From Mesorhizobium sp. (GTDB taxonomy: Bacteria; Pseudomonadota; Alphaproteobacteria; Rhizobiales; Rhizobiaceae): a stretch of DNA of 5,455 nucleotides. A program made the translations under genes and the position numbers. The DNA lies in assembly GCA_030698645.1 (NCBI GenBank), contig JAUYMV010000016.1, positions 1-5,455 on the forward strand, in the 5' to 3' direction. Position 1 is the stretch's first letter. The number at the start of each line of letters is the position of its first letter. The notes under the pieces were generated by a model. That model was not told the DNA's origin. It saw only the letters and a program-made list of their open reading frames with translations, and made no database searches. Positions 1 to 5,455 of the stretch are shown in pieces.

Positions 1-12
1 GCTTGATATGTT

Positions 13-24
13 ATGTTATTACAT
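13..24. promoter_or_regulatory. AT-rich imperfect palindrome, Zur-box-like
   Basis: The 12 bases ATGTTATTACAT form an imperfect palindrome (5 of 6 base pairs match between half-sites). They sit in an AT-rich patch (about 1-28) that contrasts with the GC-rich surroundings. The core differs by one base from ATGTTATAACAT, the core I associate with Zur binding sites in proteobacteria. It lies about 150 bases upstream of the adaptor start and could serve that operon or a divergent gene beyond the left edge. A GCTTGA/TCAAGC inverted pair (1-6 and 28-33) brackets it. The identity of the regulator is an inference from motif resemblance only. Confidence 0.3.
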
Positions 25-102
25 TCGTCAAGCAGTCAGGTCCGCCGTCGGGGTCGCCTTTGCCCGCCGCACGTCGCGCGCGGCACCGGATCTGCCGCGT
101 TT

Positions 103-116
103 TTGATTCACGTCAA
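103..116. promoter_or_regulatory. FNR/FixK-type box upstream of exporter operon
   Basis: TTGATTCACGTCAA fits the symmetric TTGAY-N4-RTCAA pattern bound by the FNR/FixK/FnrL branch of the CRP-FNR family. Its centre is about 62 bases before the proposed GTG start at 172. If it acted as a class II activator site at about -41, transcription would begin near 150 and leave a roughly 20-base leader that still includes the ribosome binding site. No convincing -10 element is visible at that spacing, so a functional role is inferred from the motif and its position only. Confidence 0.35.
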
Positions 117-162
117 CGACCGGAGACCGAAAGGCTGTCACTCGACACATCAACTTTTCAGC

Positions 163-166
163 GAGG
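163..166 (+). promoter_or_regulatory. Ribosome binding site for the adaptor gene
   Basis: GAGG lies 5 bases before the GTG at 172. It decides the start, because the other in-frame candidates (ATG at 13, TTG at 103) lack a comparable Shine-Dalgarno sequence and would add residues that do not look like part of the family. Confidence 0.55.
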
Positions 167-171
167 CAAGC

Positions 172-1473
172 GTGGCCAAAGATTCCCCCACCGACGGCGC
201 GGCCCCCTCGCGGGTCGTCAAGGACGGCGCGTCGGCGCCCTCATTGCGCGATGTACTCGGCGAAGCGGCGCCCGCGCCGACGCGTGCTGCGGGCCGGACG
301 TTGCGCTGGCTCCTCATCGGCGCGGCCCTTGTCGCGGCAGGCTATGTCGCCTGGGCCTATTTCGCGCAGGGCAGTGGCTATGTCTACACGACGCAGAAGG
401 TCACCCGGGGCGATCTGACCGTGATCGTGACCGCGACCGGCACCGTACAGCCGATCACCCAGGTCGATGTCTCGACGGCCATATCCGGCATCGTCCGCAA
501 GGTGAATGTCGACTACAATAGCGTCGTCTATCGCGGCGATGTGCTGGCCGAGCTTGATGCCGATACGCTCCAGGCCAGCGTCGCCAGCGCGCGGGCCCGA
601 TTGGTCGTCGCCAATGCTAACGTCGCCAAGGCCAAGGCGACGGCGAACGCGTCGATCGCTACCTACGAGCGCCAAGCGGCACTGTTCGAGCGGGGCTTCA
701 TGGCGACCCAGACGCTCGAGGATACGCGTCTCGCCATGGACGCCGCCGCCGCCGCGCTCAAGGCCGTGGAGGCTGAGGTGCTCGTCGCCGACGCCGATCT
801 GAAGCTCGCCGAGATAAATCTCTCCAAGACGCTGATCACTTCGCCGATCGACGGCATCGTGCTGACCCGCGACATCAACGAAGGCTCGACGCTCGCCGCC
901 TCGCTTGCCGCGCCGGTGCTGTTCTCCATCGCCGGCGATCTGAAGCGCATGGAGGCCCAGGTCGATGTCGACGAGGCCGATATCGGCAATGTCGCGGTCG
1001 GGCAGTCCGCGACCTTCACGGTGGACGCCTATCCCGACCGCCCGTTTCCGGCCGAAATCACCGAAATCCGCTTCGTCTCCGAGACGATCAACAACGTGGT
1101 GACCTACAAGGCCCTGCTCGCGGTGGACAACACCGAACTGCTCCTGCGGCCCGGCATGACCGCCACGGCGGACATCGTCGTCAACACCGTCCGCGCTGCC
1201 CTGCTCGTGCCGAATGCGGCGCTGCGCTACACGCCACCGGTGGTGGAAAGCTCCGGCGGCGGGCTGTTCAGCATGTTCAGGCCGCCGAGCACGGGCTCGT
1301 CGACCAGCCCCGAACCCCCCGGCGGTTCGCGCACCGTGTGGGTCATGCGCGACAAGGCGCCGGTCGAGGCGACGGTGGTGACCGGGGCGACCGATGGTCA
1401 GAACACCGAGCTGAAATCAGGCGACCTCGTCGAGGGCGACTCGGTCGTTCTCGACGCCGTCGCGGCCAATTGA
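172..1473 (+). CDS. MacA/HlyD-family periplasmic adaptor subunit
   Basis: Membrane-fusion (periplasmic adaptor) protein of a MacAB-type tripartite exporter, 433 residues. It would link the inner-membrane ABC permease to an outer-membrane TolC-like channel. The order is: a hydrophilic cytoplasmic N-terminus (about 1-43), a single transmembrane anchor (about 44-65), first lipoyl half (about 101-129), a long Ala-rich alpha-helical hairpin (about 130-219), second lipoyl half with SPIDGIV (about 220-253), a beta-barrel (about 259-342) and a membrane-proximal domain to the end. The hairpin tip carries the Arg and Leu of the R-x3-L-x6-S channel-docking motif (R167, L171), but Ala178-Thr179 stands where Ser is usual. 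A Gly/Ser/Pro-rich loop (about 355-387) interrupts the membrane-proximal domain. I chose GTG at 172 over the in-frame ATG at 13 because GAGG precedes it and the extra 53 residues look like translated leader. The ATPase gene follows 10 bases later. Family assignment is firm; the substrate is unknown. Confidence 0.92.
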   Translation: MAKDSPTDGAAPSRVVKDGASAPSLRDVLGEAAPAPTRAAGRTLRWLLIGAALVAAGYVAWAYFAQGSGYVYTTQKVTRGDLTVIVTATGTVQPITQVDVSTAISGIVRKVNVDYNSVVYRGDVLAELDADTLQASVASARARLVVANANVAKAKATANASIATYERQAALFERGFMATQTLEDTRLAMDAAAAALKAVEAEVLVADADLKLAEINLSKTLITSPIDGIVLTRDINEGSTLAASLAAPVLFSIAGDLKRMEAQVDVDEADIGNVAVGQSATFTVDAYPDRPFPAEITEIRFVSETINNVVTYKALLAVDNTELLLRPGMTATADIVVNTVRAALLVPNAALRYTPPVVESSGGGLFSMFRPPSTGSSTSPEPPGGSRTVWVMRDKAPVEATVVTGATDGQNTELKSGDLVEGDSVVLDAVAAN

Positions 1474-1483
1474 GACGGCGGCC

Positions 1484-2189
<706 letters not shown>

Positions 2190-2200
<11 letters not shown>

Positions 2201-3392
2201 AACCTTGAAGCTCGCCGCGCAGGCCATTCTGCGCAATCCGATGCGTTCGTTCCTGACCATCCTCGGCATCGTCATCGGCGTCGCCGCGGTCATCGCGATG
2301 GTGACGATCGGCAACGGCACGACCGCCCGGGTGACCGAGGAGCTCGGCAAGCTCGGCAGCAACATGCTGTTCGTGCGGCCCGGCCAGTTCGGGCCGGGGC
2401 GCGCCAGCACCCAGGCGAAATCCTTCTCCTCCAAGGATGTCGCCGCGATCCGCGACCAGATATCCGGCCTGCGCGCGGTCGCGCCGATGGCGCAGACGTC
2501 GGCGACCGTCATCTTCGGCGGCGAGAGCCGGCAGAGCACCGTATCCGGCACCAACGCCGACTATCTCGTCGTCGGCGACTGGACGATTGCGTCCGGCCGC
2601 GCCTTCCTGCCCGCCGAGGAGCGCGGCACTGCCGTCTGCATCATCGGCGATACCGTGCGCGCAAAGCTGTTCGGCAGTTCGTCGCCGCTCGGCAAGAGCA
2701 TCCGCGTCGGCAAGGTCTCGTGCGAGGTGATCGGCGTGCTCGGCGAGAAGGGGGAGTCCAGCATGGGCACGGACCAGGACGACACCGTTCTCATGCCATT
2801 GCGCACCTTTCAGCGCCGCATGGCCGGCAACAGCGACGTCGATACCATCCTGGTGTCGGCGCGCGACGGCGTCGCCACCAAGAAGGTCCAGGCCGACATC
2901 GAGCGCCTGATGCGCGAGCGGCGCGGCATCGTGTCCGGCAAGGAGGACGACTTTTCGGTCAACGACATGACGCAGATCGTCGCCACCATGGCCGGAACCA
3001 CCAGTATCCTGACCGGCCTGCTCGGAGCCGTCGCGGCCGTCAGCCTGCTGGTCGGCGGCATCGGCATCATGAACATTATGCTGGTGTCGGTGACCGAGCG
3101 CACGCGCGAGATCGGCATCCGGCTCGCCATCGGCGCGCTCGAGAGCCAGGTCCTGACGCAATTCCTCGTCGAGGCGACGGTGCTGGCGCTGTTCGGCGGC
3201 ATCGTCGGCATCCTGTTCGGCCTGGGCCTTGCCTTCGGCGTCGGCGTCTATCTGGGCATTCCCTTCGTCACCAGCCCGAGCATCATCGCGCTTGCCTTCG
3301 TGTTCTCGGCGCTGATCGGCATGGGGTTCGGCTATTTTCCCGCGCGCCAGGCCGCGCGGCTGAATCCGATCGAGGCGCTCCGGCACGAATAG
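2190..3392 (+). CDS. MacB-type ABC transporter permease (FtsX domain)
   Basis: Inner-membrane subunit of the MacAB-like exporter, 400 residues from the GTG start. It has the MacB topology: a short cytoplasmic amphipathic start (LAAQAILRNPMRSF), TM1 (about 20-41), a large periplasmic domain (about 42-270), then TM2 (about 273-299), TM3 (about 330-354) and TM4 (about 363-384). The periplasmic domain contains family hallmarks such as LGSNMLFVRPG (55-65) and SSMGTDQDD (190-198). The FtsX/MacB cytoplasmic coupling segment VTERTREIGIRLAIGA (301-316) follows TM2, and the protein ends in the typical ARQAARLNPIEALRHE. MacB proteins act by mechanotransmission, driving cargo from the periplasm out through the adaptor and an outer-membrane channel rather than moving it across the inner membrane. 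The gene overlaps the ATPase gene by 11 bases. No TolC-like gene follows; the next gene is a thiolase. Whether cargo is a peptide, lipid, siderophore or drug cannot be told. Confidence 0.94.
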
Positions 3393-3514
3393 ACGCGCGG
3401 CCGATTGCCTGGATCGGGGGACCTCTGGCAAAGCGATCGGCATGAATGGTGCGCGCCGCGCGGGTTCCCGCTTGACGCCGCGGCGCTTCCGCGCTTTGTC
3501 CAGTCTTGAACAAT

Positions 3515-3520
3515 AGGGAG
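3515..3520 (+). promoter_or_regulatory. Ribosome binding site for the thiolase
   Basis: AGGGAG sits 6 bases before the ATG at 3527. It favours that start over an in-frame TTG at 3506, which would add 7 residues and has no comparable site. Confidence 0.7.
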
Positions 3521-3526
3521 CCAGCC

Positions 3527-4687
3527 ATGTCCGCAGATCCGATCGTCATCGTCGCCGCCATGCGCACGCCCATGGGCGGCTTCCAGGGCGCGCTCAGGGA
3601 CCGCACCGCGCCGGAACTCGGCAAGGCGGCGATCGCGGCGGCCATGGCGCAGTCTGGCGTCGCCGCTAACGAGATCGACGAAGTGGTGTTCGGCTGCGTT
3701 CTGCCGGCGGGCCTCGGCCAGGCCCCGGCGCGCCAGGCGGCGCTCGGCGCGGGCCTTCCCGACAGCGTGCCGGCGACGACCGTCAACAAGATGTGCGGCT
3801 CGGGCATGAAGGCGGCGATGCTGGCGCATGATGCGATCGCGTCGGGCTCGGCGGCGATCGCGGTTGCCGGCGGGATGGAGAGCATGACCAACGCCCCCTA
3901 TCTGCTCGACAAGGCGCGCGCGGGCATGCGGCTCGGCCATGGCCGGGTGATCGACCACATGTTCCTCGACGGGCTGGAGGACGCCTACGACAAGGGCCGC
4001 CTCATGGGCACCTTCGCCGAGGACACCGCGCAGCATTTCCAGTTCACCCGGGACATGCAGGACGCATTCGCGCTGGCCTCGCTCGACCGCGCGCGGAAGG
4101 CGATCGCCGAAGGCCGCTTCCGGTCCGAGATCGTGGCGGTCGGCGAAGTGGGCGAAGACGAGCAGCCCGGCAAGGCGCGGCCGGAGAAGATCCCGACGCT
4201 GAAGCCGGCCTTCCGCCCCGACGGCACGGTGACGGCGGCGAACTCGTCGTCGATCTCGGACGGCGCCGCGGCGCTGGTCATGATGCGGCGCTCGGAAGCC
4301 GAGCGCCGCGGCATCGCGCCACTGGCCGTCATCCGCGGCCATGCCAGCCATGCGCAGGCGCCGGCCTGGTTCTCGACGGCGCCCATCGGAGCGGTGTCGA
4401 AGCTGCTGGACCGGGTCGGCTGGTCGGCGAAGGACGTCGATCTCTATGAGATCAACGAGGCCTTCGCCGTGGTGGCGCTGGCCGCCATGCGCGAACTCGA
4501 CCTGCCGCACGACAAGGTCAACGTCAATGGCGGCGCCTGCGCGCTCGGCCATCCGATCGGCGCATCGGGAGCGCGCATCATCGTCACGCTGCTCGCCGAG
4601 ATGGCCGCGCGCGACGTCAGGCGCGGCGTCGCGACGCTCTGCATCGGCGGCGGCGAGGCGACGGCGATGGCGGTGGAGCGGGTCTAG
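3527..4687 (+). CDS. Thiolase (acetyl-CoA C-acyltransferase)
   Basis: Soluble thiolase of 386 residues, close to the family's usual ~390. It would catalyse reversible condensation of two acyl-CoAs or thiolysis of a 3-ketoacyl-CoA. The full catalytic set is visible: nucleophile Cys90 in NKMCGSGMKA, Asn310 in NEAFA, His342 in GGACALGHPIGASGAR, and acid/base Cys372 in CIGGGEATAM. The N-terminal VIVAAMRTPMGGF and GGMESMTNAPY (115-125) are also typical. The middle region (DEQPGKARPEKIPTLKPAF, then TVTAANSSSISDGAAALV) and the end CIGGGEATAM resemble the mitochondrial T2/short-chain acetoacetyl-CoA thiolase group rather than the PhaA-type pattern I recall (CIGGGMGVA-like), so acetoacetyl-CoA or a short branched 3-ketoacyl-CoA is the likely substrate (inference). 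No beta-oxidation, ketone-body or polyhydroxyalkanoate partner is adjacent. The preceding 134 bases hold no gene and no clear terminator, so readthrough from the exporter operon is possible. Confidence 0.95.
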   Translation: MSADPIVIVAAMRTPMGGFQGALRDRTAPELGKAAIAAAMAQSGVAANEIDEVVFGCVLPAGLGQAPARQAALGAGLPDSVPATTVNKMCGSGMKAAMLAHDAIASGSAAIAVAGGMESMTNAPYLLDKARAGMRLGHGRVIDHMFLDGLEDAYDKGRLMGTFAEDTAQHFQFTRDMQDAFALASLDRARKAIAEGRFRSEIVAVGEVGEDEQPGKARPEKIPTLKPAFRPDGTVTAANSSSISDGAAALVMMRRSEAERRGIAPLAVIRGHASHAQAPAWFSTAPIGAVSKLLDRVGWSAKDVDLYEINEAFAVVALAAMRELDLPHDKVNVNGGACALGHPIGASGARIIVTLLAEMAARDVRRGVATLCIGGGEATAMAVERV

Positions 4688-4718
4688 GTCGGGGGATCCT
4701 CGGTCTCTCTGCCCACTC

Positions 4719-4747
4719 TTGAATGTCTCGCATTTTTGCGAGATAGT
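4719..4747 (+). promoter_or_regulatory. Candidate sigma70-like promoter of hicAB
   Basis: TTGAAT (4719-4724) and GATAGT (4742-4747) are separated by exactly 17 bases. Each hexamer matches its consensus (TTGACA, TATAAT) at 4 of 6 positions. Transcription would begin near 4754, giving a leader of about 14 bases before the hicA ATG. The spacing and the gap between thiolase and hicA make this the best promoter candidate for the module. The assignment is by eye. Confidence 0.45.
4724..4745. repeat. Inverted repeat in the hicAB promoter, possible HicB operator
   Basis: TCTCGCA (4726-4732) and TGCGAGA (4737-4743) form a perfect 7-bp inverted repeat around TTTT. It can extend to 9 pairs with G4725-T4744 (wobble) and T4724-A4745. 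It lies almost exactly over the spacer and first bases of the -10 box of the candidate hicAB promoter. HicB antitoxins with a C-terminal DNA-binding domain are known to bind inverted repeats at their own promoter, so this is the natural operator candidate. It lacks a downstream T-tract, which argues against an intrinsic terminator for the thiolase. Confidence 0.5.
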
Positions 4748-4767
4748 CACCTGAGCTGAGCCGTTGA

Positions 4768-4962
4768 ATGAATCGCGACGCATTGATCCGCGAACTTCGC
4801 AAGATCTCCCGGGTGCGTGGCGAACGGTTCGACGTGATCGTTGCCCGGGGCAAGGGCTCGCACTATCGCGTATACTTTGGCGACAAGGTCACCACGATCA
4901 AGTCGGGCGAGTTGAGGCCCGGCTATGTGAGACTCATCAAGGATCAGTTGGGGATCGAATGA
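4768..4962 (+). CDS. hicA: HicA family toxin (mRNA interferase)
   Basis: Toxin of a HicAB type II toxin-antitoxin module, 64 residues, the normal size for HicA. Members have a small double-stranded-RNA-binding-like fold and block translation by cleaving mRNA; a conserved His is essential. Here that residue is His32 in GKGSHYRVYF. It is followed by the family's TTI-SGELRPG pattern (42-52) and a C-terminal helix ending in KDQLGIE. The ATG at 4768 gives the standard MNRDALIRELRKISR start; the upstream GAG at 4758-4760 is only a weak ribosome binding site, as might suit a tightly controlled toxin. No disruption is visible, so the toxin is probably intact. hicB follows in the usual toxin-first order. 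Confidence 0.93.
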   Translation: MNRDALIRELRKISRVRGERFDVIVARGKGSHYRVYFGDKVTTIKSGELRPGYVRLIKDQLGIE

Positions 4963-5011
4963 CCATAGGTCCCGCTGTGAGTGCGACACCCGGCCGATTG
5001 TGGCCACGAGC

Positions 5012-5015
5012 GGAG
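5012..5015 (+). promoter_or_regulatory. Ribosome binding site for hicB
   Basis: GGAG lies 6 bases before the ATG at 5022 and supports that start. A rival in-frame ATG at 4959 overlaps the hicA stop as ATGA and has GGGGA (4950-4954) 4 bases before it, so it cannot be fully excluded. Confidence 0.5.
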
Positions 5016-5021
5016 ATATGC

Positions 5022-5453
5022 ATGGACTATGTATTCATGGCGCGTTTTGTAGCTGAACCAGACGGCGGATTTCTTGTTAGCTTTCCGGATGTCCCAGAGG
5101 CGATCACCCAAGGCGAAGACATGAGAGATGCTTTCGAAAGCGCGACGGACGCTCTCGGGGTGGCGCTGCGCGGCAGGCTAGCCGATCAAAAGGCGATCCC
5201 CGAACCGATGGCAAGGGGCAAGTCACTGATCGCCGTGCCGGTCGACGCGGAAACGGCGCTCAAGATTGCCTTGATAGAGGCTTTTGCGGCATCCGGCTTG
5301 TCCAAGGTCGAATTCGCGCGACGGCTCGGCAAATCGCCGAACGAGCCCTATCGCATTCTCGATCCCGACCATCCTACCAAGCTCGGCGTTCTGAAGGACG
5401 CGCTGGCCGTGCTTGGGAAGCAGGTTGTCGTCTCGGTTCGCGACGCCGCGTAG
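5022..5453 (+). CDS. hicB: HicB family antitoxin with C-terminal DNA-binding domain
   Basis: Antitoxin that would bind and neutralise HicA and, through its C-terminal domain, repress the operon; 143 residues. The N-terminal half is the HicB partial RNase H-like fold (FVAEPDGGFLVSFPDVPEAI, 9-28, then TQGEDMRDAFESATDAL). A linker with IPEPMARG (59-66) leads to AVPVDAETALKIALIEAF. The C-terminal part (about 91-138) is a helix-turn-helix region, SGLSKVEFARRLGKSPNEPYRIL, followed by LGVLKDALAVLGKQVVVSV. I chose ATG 5022 because it begins directly at the first beta-strand, gives a typical length and has a good ribosome binding site. Starting at ATG 4959 would add 21 residues without family resemblance but give a 4-base overlap with hicA. 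With the 5022 start a 59-base gap separates the genes. Base composition is less GC-rich than the upstream genes, consistent with a mobile module. Confidence 0.93.
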   Translation: MDYVFMARFVAEPDGGFLVSFPDVPEAITQGEDMRDAFESATDALGVALRGRLADQKAIPEPMARGKSLIAVPVDAETALKIALIEAFAASGLSKVEFARRLGKSPNEPYRILDPDHPTKLGVLKDALAVLGKQVVVSVRDAA

Positions 5454-5455
5454 CG

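Noticed and set aside
13..171. Extension of the adaptor to the ATG at 13
   Set aside because: The extra 53 residues do not resemble adaptor sequence, the ATG lacks a ribosome binding site and falls inside the AT-rich palindrome, and GTG 172 has GAGG at good spacing.
105..185. GATTC (GANTC) sites at 105-109 and 181-185 as CcrM methylation control of the adaptor
   Set aside because: GANTC sites recur elsewhere in the window, so these two are not distinctive.
3448..3495. GC-rich palindromic stretch after the permease as an intrinsic terminator
   Set aside because: Short self-complementary pieces (such as CGGGTTCCCG and CGCCGCGGCG) are present, but there is no T-tract and no single strong stem, so I do not call a terminator.
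4752..4761. TGAGCTGAGC tandem direct repeat ahead of hicA
   Set aside because: Two 5-base copies are too short to claim function; the second probably just supplies the weak ribosome binding site.
3332..4783. A 483-residue minus-strand open frame across the thiolase gene
   Set aside because: It is low-complexity Arg-rich translation opposite a thiolase with full catalytic motifs, so it is a shadow frame.
4764..5021. Extension of hicB back to a TTG at 4764
   Set aside because: It would overlap nearly all of hicA in another frame and adds sequence unlike the HicB family.

Overview
The window is GC-rich (about two thirds G+C by eye) and densely coded on the plus strand, with strong third-position GC bias. 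That bias is why long spurious reading frames appear on the minus strand. Protein style and composition suggest a high-GC proteobacterium, most likely an alphaproteobacterium; this is an inference and no rRNA or other phylogenetic marker is present.

Region 1 (1-171) is a leader. Its first ~30 bases are conspicuously AT-rich and hold an imperfect palindrome resembling a Zur-type metalloregulator core. Further in, at 103-116, is a site of FNR/FixK 'anaerobox' form. Region 2 (172-3392) is a compact three-gene operon for a MacAB-type tripartite exporter: a membrane-anchored periplasmic adaptor, a separate ATPase, and a separate four-helix MacB-type permease. The adaptor and ATPase genes are 10 bases apart, and the ATPase and permease genes overlap by 11 bases. 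No outer-membrane TolC-like channel is encoded here, so it would have to come from elsewhere. The cargo cannot be told from the sequence.

Region 3 (3527-4687) is a stand-alone thiolase with a complete active site, 134 bases after the permease. It resembles short-chain/acetoacetyl-CoA thiolases. Nothing ties it functionally to the exporter.

Region 4 (4688-5453) is a complete hicA-hicB type II toxin-antitoxin module with visibly lower GC than its neighbours. Between the thiolase and hicA is a candidate sigma70-like promoter with a 17-base spacer. A perfect 7-bp inverted repeat lies almost exactly over that spacer and the start of the -10 box, which is the expected place for a HicB autoregulatory operator.

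I see no RNA gene, CRISPR array, insertion sequence or clear intrinsic terminator. The genes belong to known families. The points most worth a second look are the regulatory sites (leader and hicAB promoter) and the odd parts of the adaptor.
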